From assembly GCF_018390535.1 (NCBI RefSeq), contig NZ_JAHBBW010000003.1:1-64000 (forward strand): 64,000 nt of DNA. Reading direction: 5' to 3'. Origin of the DNA: Bacteroides propionicigenes. GTDB taxonomy: Bacteria; Bacteroidota; Bacteroidia; Bacteroidales; Bacteroidaceae. Positions 35,728 to 44,002 of the stretch are shown piece by piece. Made by a program: the position numbers and the translations under genes. The notes beneath the pieces are model-generated. The model saw only the letters and a list, made by a program, of their open reading frames with translations. It was not told where the DNA came from and ran no database searches. Numbering within the stretch: position 1 is the stretch's first letter; each line of letters starts with the position of its first letter.

Positions 35728-37617
35728 TTATTTCCATTCATTAGGTATGGCGCTGGAATTGCTAACGGTGTAGACGCTTTCAAAACAGTCTGTCTTTGTT
35801 ATAGTTCCACTGCCATACGTATACTCCCATAGTGCCGGGGCGGTTCCGGCAGCACTGCTGGTGTTGAGACTGTAAGCGCAACTTTTAAAGCAATAGGTGA
35901 AATCTATCGTCATGTTCAGAAAACGTGTTGTTTTCTCCGTTGCTTCGTTACAGAAAATATTAGGATTGAGCTTTGCTTCTTTACAACCGCTGAAACACTT
36001 ACTGAAACCGGTAGCCGATTTATTTGTTGCAAACAGTAGGTTGGGAATCTCCGTCAGTGCACTGCACCCTTCGAAACACTTGTCGAAATCGGTGACCAAT
36101 GTGTTTTTCTCAAACAACTTGGCGGGGATGGTAGTGAGATCCGAACAATAGGTGAAACACTTACTGAAATCGGTGACCTGTGTATTGGTAGCAAACAGTG
36201 CGTCGGGCACTTTGGTCAGAGCGGTACAATAGGAGAAACAGCCGCTGAAATAAACGGCCTGTGTATTGGCAGCAAACAGCGTGGCGGGAATGGTTGTGAT
36301 GGAACCGCAAGAAGAGAAACAGTTGGTGAACGTTGTTGCTTTTTCATTCATTGCGAATAGTTGCTCCGGAATATCTTGCAAGGATAGACAGTTGCTGAAA
36401 CAGCTTGTGAAAGCGGTCACTTGAGGATTCTTATTAAAGAGTGTGGCGGAAATTGTAGTCAGAAACTGGCAACCGTAGAAACAATTCGAGAAAGAGGTCT
36501 CTCCGGTGTTAAGCATCGGAGTGTTCATAGCCTTTAATTTTTTGCTGTTGTATTTCGTAGTGTTATGATAATATCCCGGCATAAAGGCAGGCATCTGCAC
36601 TTTTGAAACATCTCCTTGCGAGGAGGTAATGGTAATGGTATATTCTTTATTCTCGGCGAAAGTATGGCTGACACCGCTCGTTGGAAGGGTCGTTTCCGGA
36701 GCAATGGTTTCTTCCTTGCCGTCACCCCAATTTATTGTCAGCGTGTAATTACCGGTGATACCGTTTTCAAACGGAAGAATGTAGAGCTTATCAGAACAAT
36801 TTGTCAGGTCGATAGTGAAAGTCATAAAGTCGGGTGGTAATTGTTTTTTGTATTCTCCCGTCACTCCCGTTGTATAGTTTGCCTGCAAAGGGATGTCGGC
36901 TACCACCTCTTCGCCTTCGCCGTCGTAGTTGAACGTTAGCGAAAAGGAGGTTTTGGCCTGTGATGCCGGCATATAGAACTCCGTTATCACTTCGCCTGCG
37001 GCAGTCTGTTGGGTGGTGACATTGCGACTTACTTGTGTCTCTTGGGTTATTGCTCCTGTCTGCAGGTTCAACTGTGAAGGTTGGCTGTATTTCAGGTTGA
37101 GCGTTTTGCCTGCATCTACTCCGTTCTTGTCTTTAAGCTTCACCAACGTTACCGCACGTTTGAGCGTAACGGTCTGGGCATCTTTATGCTCTAAGGCGGC
37201 TTTGGCGTAATAGGCTTCGGAAGCCTCTTTTGTGGCATCTGCCAGCGTTACGGCTTTCAGGTCGGTGACGGTATAGACTCCGTCGCCGGCATCTGCCCAA
37301 AGCAGACAGTGGTAGGATTGGTTCTTATCCAGTGTCAGTACAAAGTCGGCGCTTGTCTGCTCTTTGTGGTTCCCGTTGTCCGCAAATACGGGGGCGGGAA
37401 TGGTGCAGCCCTCATCGGTGTATACTTCCATTACATAGCGGCTTATCGTTGTGGCGCGGGTAGTTGCCATCGGAGCGGATTCGTTGGCATACTGCGTATC
37501 GGCAGTCATGGAAACGGTAACTTTCCCGGTGCTCTGTGGCAGCAGGGCGTCTGTCTCTTCGGTGCAACCTGCCAATAGCAGAACCGCACACATTATATAA
37601 TACAGTATCTTGTTCAT
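35728..37617 (-). CDS. Surface lipoprotein: DUF6562-like domain plus 27-residue Cys-rich LRR array
   Basis: 629 residues, a paralogue of the 792-aa protein. Lipobox L-L-L-A-G-C (Cys 18), DUF6562-like module with R-Y-V-M-E-V-Y and L-L-W-A-D-A, a W-G-D PKD-like part (about 290-345) and six full 27-residue repeats plus a last C-rich segment. C-F-x-x-C recurs in each unit. The pattern is close to that of the larger protein but with fewer repeats. It is second in a four-gene operon, 14 bp after the gene above it. Confidence 0.85.
   Translation of the reverse strand: MNKILYYIMCAVLLLAGCTEETDALLPQSTGKVTVSMTADTQYANESAPMATTRATTISRYVMEVYTDEGCTIPAPVFADNGNHKEQTSADFVLTLDKNQSYHCLLWADAGDGVYTVTDLKAVTLADATKEASEAYYAKAALEHKDAQTVTLKRAVTLVKLKDKNGVDAGKTLNLKYSQPSQLNLQTGAITQETQVSRNVTTQQTAAGEVITEFYMPASQAKTSFSLTFNYDGEGEEVVADIPLQANYTTGVTGEYKKQLPPDFMTFTIDLTNCSDKLYILPFENGITGNYTLTINWGDGKEETIAPETTLPTSGVSHTFAENKEYTITITSSQGDVSKVQMPAFMPGYYHNTTKYNSKKLKAMNTPMLNTGETSFSNCFYGCQFLTTISATLFNKNPQVTAFTSCFSNCLSLQDIPEQLFAMNEKATTFTNCFSSCGSITTIPATLFAANTQAVYFSGCFSYCTALTKVPDALFATNTQVTDFSKCFTYCSDLTTIPAKLFEKNTLVTDFDKCFEGCSALTEIPNLLFATNKSATGFSKCFSGCKEAKLNPNIFCNEATEKTTRFLNMTIDFTYCFKSCAYSLNTSSAAGTAPALWEYTYGSGTITKTDCFESVYTVSNSSAIPNEWK
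36007..36492 (-). repeat. Six tandem 81-bp coding repeats
   Basis: The repeats code for units of the 629-aa lipoprotein. They keep the 27-codon length of those at 32713-33603 but are more diverged from each other. Confidence 0.85.
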
Positions 37618-37631
37618 TGTCTGTTCTGTTT

Positions 37632-39035
37632 TTAGAATTCTACTTCATAGTTGCCTTCCCACTCGGTGTCTATCACAACACCGCCGCCGGTGCCGGCTGT
37701 GAGAAAATCGCCCCGTACCGTAGTGAGGTATCCGGCACGATAGTTGATATGGATGTCGCTTGCGCTGCTGACAATCTTGCCGTTTTTGTCTTTGAACAAC
37801 ACGCTCACCACTACCGACGATTGCTTGTCGTCGACAAAGATGAAGTCCTTGCCTACGGTCGCTTCTTTGTCGCTTTGCCCGGAGAGGGTGGAAGCGTACT
37901 GATAGCCTGTTTGGGAGTCGTTGGGTTTGCTCTCTACAATATTGTATGCGCAAGGCATGAAACCGCCGTATACTACCGTGACGCTTAATTCTTCGAGCGG
38001 CGGAAACTGTTGTGCCCGGCGCATCTCTTCATAGGCTGCCACGTCGGTTGTCACAAGGCGGTATTTCGCCAGCGGGCGGTGCATGGTTATCTGCTTGTTG
38101 AGGCTCTCTGCAGCTACAGTGACCGATGCGGTCTGTGAGAAAGCGTCGCGGGTGTCGGTATTTGCGGTGTACTTCTCTTTAGGTTGTACCTTTACCATTT
38201 TCAGGTTGGTGGTGATATAGTGGTTGTCTGTATTGGCATCGGCTGCATAGTCTCCCCAAAGGCGCAGGTCGTAGTCGCCCGGCAGGAGTGTGATTTTTGC
38301 AGTGTACAGCCCTTCCTCGTTCACCTTGGTGACGAAGGTCTCTTTGCGTAGTACACGCTCCTCCGTGCCCGATTTATAGGCTTCGATAACGGTACGCAAT
38401 CCTACCTCCGTGCCTGTGGCGCGTGAATTTTGCATCACAAAGTCGGGCAGCAGCGGTGAGGGGAAGGTCATTTGGAGTGTCACATCGGCAACTCCGATGC
38501 CTGCCAATCCGTTCTTTATCTCCATAGTTATAGGGCTTGGACCTTGGGTCAGTTGGCTTTGAATCATACCCGTCAGCAGGTCGGAGTAGGATTCCGATAC
38601 GGTCGGCAACCAATCGATGAAGCCGGACAGGGAAATATCGGGAAGCTCATCGGCGCGTGTAACCTTCATTTCCGTTCGAGACAAGGCGCGCTTGGACGGA
38701 ATCAGTCCCGATTCGGTATTGAATAGGGTAATGATGGTGTAGTATCCCTCTTTCAGGAGAATGGGATTTTGGGTCAGGCTTTCCGCTTTTTCATAATAGT
38801 TGTGTTGTACAAGTTTGTCTGTCTTGTCAAAACAGTAAAGATGTACGTCGCGCAGCGGCTTGCCGGTTACGGCATCGGTGTTCAGACTGATGGTTACGGC
38901 AGAGGTTTGTTCGGGTATGTCTCCGTCTTCATCCGCCTTGTCGCAGGCAGTCGGTATCAGAAGTGAAAGACAGGCGAACCACAATAGTTGACGCTTAAAA
39001 AATAAGCCGGGAGAGAGTTTGTTTGTTTTGTTCAT
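37632..39035 (-). CDS. FimB/Mfa2- or DUF6562-like lipoprotein, first gene of the surface operon
   Basis: 467 residues from the ATG at 39035 (the longer reading adds 10 residues before the basic n-region). Signal peptide with lipobox I-P-T-A-C (Cys 31), then two beta-rich parts of the FimB/Mfa2 type (about 40-280 and 280-467), with L-R-L-W-G-D-Y-A and L-K-M-V-K-V in the middle, like the module of its neighbours. No LRR. By position it may be the anchor or base of a surface assembly formed by this operon. It has a candidate promoter about 225 nt upstream and is 14 bp before the 629-aa gene. Confidence 0.75.
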   Translation of the reverse strand: MNKTNKLSPGLFFKRQLLWFACLSLLIPTACDKADEDGDIPEQTSAVTISLNTDAVTGKPLRDVHLYCFDKTDKLVQHNYYEKAESLTQNPILLKEGYYTIITLFNTESGLIPSKRALSRTEMKVTRADELPDISLSGFIDWLPTVSESYSDLLTGMIQSQLTQGPSPITMEIKNGLAGIGVADVTLQMTFPSPLLPDFVMQNSRATGTEVGLRTVIEAYKSGTEERVLRKETFVTKVNEEGLYTAKITLLPGDYDLRLWGDYAADANTDNHYITTNLKMVKVQPKEKYTANTDTRDAFSQTASVTVAAESLNKQITMHRPLAKYRLVTTDVAAYEEMRRAQQFPPLEELSVTVVYGGFMPCAYNIVESKPNDSQTGYQYASTLSGQSDKEATVGKDFIFVDDKQSSVVVSVLFKDKNGKIVSSASDIHINYRAGYLTTVRGDFLTAGTGGGVVIDTEWEGNYEVEF

Positions 39036-39240
39036 ATTATTATGGTATTTACAAAAGTTATTCAATATAACAATAGCGCAAACTGTCCCTGCAAGTAAGA
39101 GAAAACAGGGGAGAAGAAGGGGACGAATGACTATATATTGTACTAAATATTTTGCAAAAAAGATTAGGACTCTCTGCCTTGGGTAGTGCGGTTGAAGAAA
39201 TGAAAAGGCGGATAAAACGGGTAGGTTAAACGCTCTTATA

Positions 39241-39268
39241 TTGTGACAATCGCTATATCACAAAGTTA
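39241..39268 (-). promoter_or_regulatory. Candidate promoter with operator for the surface operon
   Basis: TAACTTTG on the minus strand (39268-39261) is a perfect -7 box. It overlaps one arm of an inverted repeat TTGTGA-N11-TCACAA (39241-39246 and 39258-39263). No TTTG at the -33 distance. The rest of the 335-bp gap (39036-39370) between the surface operon and the AraC genes shows nothing else that I can support. Confidence 0.5.
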
Positions 39269-39370
39269 TTATTTCATTTCAGATATGTGTGTATCATCCG
39301 GATTTATTTTGGGGACAAAACTGTGACATTCCGCTTTTAACGGTGTTAGAACTGCTAAATAAGTGATACA

Positions 39371-40489
39371 CTATACTTCGTTCCTGCTTTTTTCCAACCA
39401 ATTCATGTATTCGGCAGGGGTGCAGCCCACGTATTCTTGGAAATATTGCTTGGCTGTTCTTCGTGAACGATACCCCACTGTAAAGAATGCTTGGTATATG
39501 CTCACGGTTCTGTCACTGTTTATTATTTTCAATGCGTCTTCTATGCGGCAACGATTCAGGTATTCTTTGTAACCCGAGAAACCGGACTCCCGGATTACTG
39601 TGGCAAGAGAGCTGCGGCTGATGCATAATTTTGCAGAGAGACTGTCTTGTGTGAGGTTGGGGTCACGCCAAAGGGCATCATTTGTCATTATCTTGTTCAG
39701 TTCAATCCATACCGGATGGTTCTTCGTGCCTTTTTGTTTTTGAGAGAATATATTTAGTACGGGAGTCCACTCAGGGATGGTTGCCACCGCTCTTGGCTGA
39801 TTTCCTGCCGGAACCGGGATGCGGATAAACAGTTCTTGGTAGACGATGAGAATACAGAATATAAGGAAGAGAGTCAGATGTACAGGAAGGACAATGATAA
39901 GTCCGGTGAGCGTAAATATGTCGTAGACTATACCGATGCAGATGATAACGGTAGAATAAAAATAAATCCAACGATTGCTGACGCTGCTTCTCATCCAGTT
40001 GTGGGGAACTACAAATATCATGATATTGTAGGGCAGTATTGTAAGGAGTATCAATACCCGGAACCAGACATTGGGCTCTCCGATATATTGAATGATTTCT
40101 CCGAAAGAGTGCAACTCGCGAATTGTCATCGGAAGGGCAATCCAAGCAACTACCAACAAAACCCAGGGCATGAATAGCATAACGGTTCTTTTGGGGGTAA
40201 GCCAACCGGGGCTGATAACCTCTATGGGGTATAAATGGAAGAGGATAAGATAAAAAAGCCCTCCTATGAGATTGTATGCGCATAGGACGGAGACAGGCAT
40301 AGGGGCTGCGGTGTAGGAGAGGGTTATGGGAACGAAGAAACTTAGTGTCCCGTAAAGGCAGGTGAAAATCAGAAAGTACCTTGCCCGGTCGCCTTGCCTG
40401 CGTCGCAGCCATAAGAATATAAGAGATACCAAGAAAGTGCAGGCGGTGAAGTTGAGTATCAGATTGGCGAGTTTTTCGTAGATTGACAT
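39371..40489 (-). CDS. Membrane-bound AraC-type regulator
   Basis: 372 residues. Six or seven hydrophobic segments occupy residues about 10-225 and an AraC double helix-turn-helix the C-terminal 110 (A-L-K-I-I-N-S-D-R and F-F-T-V-G-Y-R-S-R-R-T-A). A membrane-tethered DNA-binding protein could sense an envelope or membrane signal. It is a paralogue of the next upstream gene, 3 bp away, and both precede the lipoprotein operon transcribed in the same direction, which makes that operon the likely target. Confidence 0.85.
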   Translation of the reverse strand: MSIYEKLANLILNFTACTFLVSLIFLWLRRRQGDRARYFLIFTCLYGTLSFFVPITLSYTAAPMPVSVLCAYNLIGGLFYLILFHLYPIEVISPGWLTPKRTVMLFMPWVLLVVAWIALPMTIRELHSFGEIIQYIGEPNVWFRVLILLTILPYNIMIFVVPHNWMRSSVSNRWIYFYSTVIICIGIVYDIFTLTGLIIVLPVHLTLFLIFCILIVYQELFIRIPVPAGNQPRAVATIPEWTPVLNIFSQKQKGTKNHPVWIELNKIMTNDALWRDPNLTQDSLSAKLCISRSSLATVIRESGFSGYKEYLNRCRIEDALKIINSDRTVSIYQAFFTVGYRSRRTAKQYFQEYVGCTPAEYMNWLEKSRNEV

Positions 40490-40492
40490 GGC

Positions 40493-41590
40493 TTATATAT
40501 CTTCTAAAAGGTTTGCTAAATATTCGGTTGGCGAGGTTCCCGCATACTCTTTAAAGTTACGGTGGGCGGTCATGCGCGAACGATAACCCACATCGAAGAA
40601 TACATCTTGTATGTTTTTCTGCGGGTACTGCCGCATTATCTCTATGAAATTCTCAATTCTCCTGCGGTTGATGTACTCGCAGTAGCCCTTAGTATAGCCT
40701 TTGTCTTTAAACAAGTATGATAGTGTTTGGGATTCCGTACCCAAAAGAGATACTAAGTCGCTTTGTTTGAGGTTGGGATTACGCCATAGCTGTCCTTCGT
40801 CCACCAGAGTTGTCAGTCTCTTCCAAAGCTCGTCGTTAGAAGAATTTTCCTTGAGGCTGTTATCTTGTTCTTTGCCCTTGAAATTACGTTCGTCATAAAA
40901 CTCTTCAAGATTGTCATAAGGTATGTGGATACGCATGAATATTTCGTAATAGCCGATGTAAACACAAGCGGCCAATGCGTACAGCAAATATAGGTTGGCT
41001 GCGGACAAAGAGTCGACAACGGAAGACGCCGTAAAGAACAGTAAGGATAGTGTAAGTCCGGCGGTATAAATCCATATCAGTCTCTTGTCCGTGTTGTTTC
41101 GTTTCTGCTTGCAGGATATCCGGTAAAGCAGGAGACTGTAAGGGAACATTAGCAGAAGGAATGCGATACGTAGCCATACGTTTGTTTCGGCAAGATGGCA
41201 GAGGATGTCTCCGGAAGTGTGCAGTACCCGAAAATGAAGTCCGGGAAGCAGCAGGCATATTCCCCATATCAGTCCGGGCGAATATAGCGCTATCATCCTC
41301 CGGCGGGTAAGCAAACCGGGTTCTGCAATCTCAATCAGATAGGATAAAAACAGCGGAAGTTCTATCAAAGCCATCCATAGGTGAAAGGGATGAAGTACTT
41401 CGGGTATGAAAGGTTCTCCACCGTAAAGGTGAAGAGTACGTACGAAAAAGTCTATGCCGCAAACCAGATAGACGATTGCCAAATAGGTGCGTGAATGGTT
41501 TCCATTACGCTGCATCCACAACAAAGTTGCCATAAGCAAGGCTGCGCAAGATGAAAATTGCGTGACATGAGCGAATATCTGTTGTTCCAT
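40493..41590 (-). CDS. Membrane-bound AraC-type regulator, paralogue
   Basis: 365 residues, same plan as the gene after it: hydrophobic segments over residues about 5-220, then AraC-type DNA-binding region ending F-F-D-V-G-Y-R-S-R-M-T-A-H. Upstream, after the pepC stop, lies an imperfect inverted repeat (41653-41725). The pair probably arose by duplication; they could form a heterodimer or answer to different signals. Confidence 0.85.
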   Translation of the reverse strand: MEQQIFAHVTQFSSCAALLMATLLWMQRNGNHSRTYLAIVYLVCGIDFFVRTLHLYGGEPFIPEVLHPFHLWMALIELPLFLSYLIEIAEPGLLTRRRMIALYSPGLIWGICLLLPGLHFRVLHTSGDILCHLAETNVWLRIAFLLLMFPYSLLLYRISCKQKRNNTDKRLIWIYTAGLTLSLLFFTASSVVDSLSAANLYLLYALAACVYIGYYEIFMRIHIPYDNLEEFYDERNFKGKEQDNSLKENSSNDELWKRLTTLVDEGQLWRNPNLKQSDLVSLLGTESQTLSYLFKDKGYTKGYCEYINRRRIENFIEIMRQYPQKNIQDVFFDVGYRSRMTAHRNFKEYAGTSPTEYLANLLEDI

Positions 41591-41652
41591 GTTTGGTTTG
41601 CTGAGATTCTATTTGCACCTGAACGGGCATATAGCCGGCTTTAAAAATAAAT

Positions 41653-41725
41653 CAGGCACGGCTTATACAGGATAATTACGGACAAGTTTAAGCAGAACCG
41701 TAAATTTCTGTATAAATCGTGCCTG
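41653..41725 (-). terminator. Long imperfect inverted repeat, probable pepC terminator
   Basis: CAGGCACG and TTATACAG in the left arm (41653-41681) match CTGTATAA and CGTGCCTG in the right arm (41698-41725). On the minus strand the structure is followed by ATTTATTTTTAAAG, as expected downstream of the C1 peptidase. A smaller hairpin, GAAAGC with GCTTTC, lies at about 41738-41759. It could instead be an operator of the AraC gene that follows. Confidence 0.6.
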
Positions 41726-41784
41726 AAAGAAATAGGAAAGCGATTTTTGCGGCTTTCTTTTCTTATATGAGTTTCGGGTTATTG

Positions 41785-42972
41785 TTACTTAATACCCAGT
41801 TTCTTGGCAATATCTTTGGGAAGTGCGTCCTTATGAACGAGGATATTCATGGTTTTGTAAGCAACAAAAGCCTTGGAAGCATACCAAATGCCTTTATACT
41901 TGCCGCTTAATCCCCAAGAGTTCTTTACCATGAAATATTCTTTTCCGTTCTGGTCTTTGGCAATACCGTAGATAACCATTCCGTGGTCGTCGGTTGTCTC
42001 CCAGTTGTCGAAAGCTGTCTGACGCATTTCCTGAGTCACGTTTACTTCCGGCAGTGGTTTGCCGGTCAGCTCTTTACGTTTGTCGGCAGCGGTAAGACCT
42101 GTCCAACGTGCCATGTCCGAACCGGTCAGTTCAGCGCCACGGGCTGCATCCGGCATAACGGCGATACCGTCGCGGGTGAAACCTTGTTCGCTAACGTCGC
42201 TACCCCATGCAAAGGTGTAACCGTTCTTAACAGCATTGTCCATAACGGCCATCAGTTCCTCTATCGGCAGATTCCAAGAAAGTCCGTTGCGCCAGTTGTC
42301 TTGAATCTCAATGGCGAACTGGGTGTAGAACGGGTGGTGTGTATACGAAGTCAATGATACATAATCATCCGGGTTGATACCGAGTGATTCGCCGAAAGTC
42401 TTCGGAGTATATTCCTTTCCCTTATAAGTGAACTTTTCGGGGCATTGGCCGAGGTAAGTGTCGTAGATAGCGCTCAAACCTTTCTTCCATACGGGAGACA
42501 GTTTGCTGAGTTTGCCTTTGGCAATGGCATCTGTGTAGGCGCCCGCTACGGCATCCAGCTCATTGTGTACAGGCAGTGTATCGCCGTACATGATGCCCGG
42601 CATGGCTTCTTGCGGAACAAGACCGTAGTTCTTCAGGCAGAACATGATGTCATAGAAACTACCGCCCGGCGAGAAAGAACTGTCACCGTGATAGCGCACG
42701 TAGTTCTGTGCACGGTCTACCATTGTGTGGTGTACGACGAACATTTCGGAGAGGTCGTATTCTCCTTTACCCATACGCAGTAACTCGCTCTCCAAGAAAC
42801 CGAGGCTTGAGAAGCTCCAGCATGTACTGGAACGGTTCTGGTTCTTAACGGAGGTAATAGGGTTTTCTTTTACGGTAGTAAAGACGAATCCCTCTTCTTT
42901 CGGGGCGTCTTGTGCCATGATATTCAGGCTGAACAGTCCTAAAGCGGCAATTAATATAGGCTTTTTCATCAT
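41785..42972 (-). CDS. C1-family peptidase, bleomycin hydrolase/PepC type
   Basis: 395 residues with a signal peptide (residues 1-20, I-M-A-Q), so exported to the periplasm or envelope, unlike cytosolic PepC. Papain-type active site: oxyanion Gln45, nucleophile Cys51 (Q-N-R-S-S-T-C-W), His in D-D-H-G-M-V-I-Y-G (near 333) and Asn in V-K-N-S-W-G (near 351). Aminopeptidase activity is likely from family membership. Divergent from the patatin gene; -7 boxes of the two lie between them. Confidence 0.9.
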   Translation of the reverse strand: MMKKPILIAALGLFSLNIMAQDAPKEEGFVFTTVKENPITSVKNQNRSSTCWSFSSLGFLESELLRMGKGEYDLSEMFVVHHTMVDRAQNYVRYHGDSSFSPGGSFYDIMFCLKNYGLVPQEAMPGIMYGDTLPVHNELDAVAGAYTDAIAKGKLSKLSPVWKKGLSAIYDTYLGQCPEKFTYKGKEYTPKTFGESLGINPDDYVSLTSYTHHPFYTQFAIEIQDNWRNGLSWNLPIEELMAVMDNAVKNGYTFAWGSDVSEQGFTRDGIAVMPDAARGAELTGSDMARWTGLTAADKRKELTGKPLPEVNVTQEMRQTAFDNWETTDDHGMVIYGIAKDQNGKEYFMVKNSWGLSGKYKGIWYASKAFVAYKTMNILVHKDALPKDIAKKLGIK

Positions 42973-43005
42973 GATTAAATTGTTATTAATTTATAGTTGT
43001 AGCTG

Positions 43006-43013
43006 CAAATATA
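43006..43013 (-). promoter_or_regulatory. -7 element for the C1 peptidase gene
   Basis: TATATTTG on the minus strand, about 35 nt before the start codon. TTTG at 43033-43030 is only 16 bp away, so the -33 match is imperfect. Confidence 0.5.
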
Positions 43014-43036
43014 GGTAGAATATCGTAAACAAAAGC

Positions 43037-43044
43037 TATCTTTG
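43037..43044 (+). promoter_or_regulatory. -7 element for the patatin gene
   Basis: TATCTTTG lies 20 nt before the ATG at 43065. The -33 position shows no TTTG. Confidence 0.5.
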
Positions 43045-43064
43045 GCGCGTTAATTCTGACACTT

Positions 43065-43925
43065 ATGGATAAATTAGTGCGTATAGACAATCAAAGTGGA
43101 CTGGTTCTTGAGGGCGGCGGTATGCGTGGCGTCTTTACTTGTGGTGTGTTGGATAACTTTATGGATAGGGGAATCCGCTTTCCTTATACGATTGGCGTCA
43201 GTGCAGGTGCGTGCAACGGACTGTCGTATATGTCGGGGCAGCGGGGACGTGCCAAGTACAGTAATATAGACCTGCTGGAGAAGTATAATTATATCGGACT
43301 GAAATATCTGTTGAAGAAACGCAATATCATGGATTTCGACCTTTTGTTCCGGGAGTTTCCCGAACATATCCTGCCATACGATTATGATGCTTATTTCCGC
43401 AGTCCGGAGCGTTTTGTCATGGTAACTACTAACTGTCTGACGGGAGAAGCCGATTATTTTGAAGAAAAACAGAATAAGGAGCGTGTCATCGACATAGTCC
43501 GTGCTTCGAGTAGCTTGCCCTTTGTCTGTCCCATTACCTATGTGGATAATATTCCGATGCTGGACGGCGGTATTGTGGACAGCATTCCTTTGATGCGTGC
43601 CCGCCAAGACGGATATACCCGCAATGTTGTAGTACTGACACGTAACAGGGGTTACCGTAAGGAGCTTCAAGGAACTAAAGTTCCTCCGTTTATCTATAAG
43701 AAATATCCTCTTTTAAGGGAAGCTATCAATCGGCGCAGCCGTGTTTACAACGAACAGCTGGAATTGGTGGAACAACTGGAAGATGCAGGGGAAATCACCG
43801 TTATACGTCCGCAAAAGCCAATAGTGGTGGACCGAATCGAAAGGGATGTGAAGAAGCTGACGGACCTTTATGAAGAGGGATATGCGTGTGCGGCAGAGGT
43901 GAAGTTGGAAGTAAATAATGCCTAG
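43065..43925 (+). CDS. Patatin-like phospholipase
   Basis: A 286-residue serine hydrolase. The oxyanion loop is G-G-G-M-R-G (17-22), the nucleophile Ser46 in G-V-S-A-G, and the catalytic Asp167 in D-G-G. No signal peptide, so presumably cytosolic; acyl-ester or phospholipid hydrolysis is a family-level assignment. It is separated from the fructan locus by a bidirectional-looking terminator. Confidence 0.9.
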   Translation: MDKLVRIDNQSGLVLEGGGMRGVFTCGVLDNFMDRGIRFPYTIGVSAGACNGLSYMSGQRGRAKYSNIDLLEKYNYIGLKYLLKKRNIMDFDLLFREFPEHILPYDYDAYFRSPERFVMVTTNCLTGEADYFEEKQNKERVIDIVRASSSLPFVCPITYVDNIPMLDGGIVDSIPLMRARQDGYTRNVVVLTRNRGYRKELQGTKVPPFIYKKYPLLREAINRRSRVYNEQLELVEQLEDAGEITVIRPQKPIVVDRIERDVKKLTDLYEEGYACAAEVKLEVNNA

Positions 43926-43946
43926 AACCCTGATGAGAGATAAATA

Positions 43947-43988
43947 ACTCCCTACCAAAGGATTATCGTAATGCTTCTGATAGGGAGT
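43947..43988. terminator. Hairpin between the patatin gene and the fructan PUL
   Basis: ACTCCCTA (43947-43954) pairs with TAGGGAGT (43981-43988) around a 26-nt loop. The genes on either side converge here, so it may serve both. Confidence 0.6.
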
Positions 43989-44002
43989 ATGATATGATAA
44001 TA

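Noticed and set aside
36534..36840. ORFs in other frames of the lipoprotein repeats
   Set aside because: They mirror the periodic composition of the 81-bp repeats and the surrounding gene, without starts or homology.
32422..39035. Type IX secretion substrates
   Set aside because: The LRR lipoproteins have lipoboxes but no C-terminal T9SS sorting domain that I can see.
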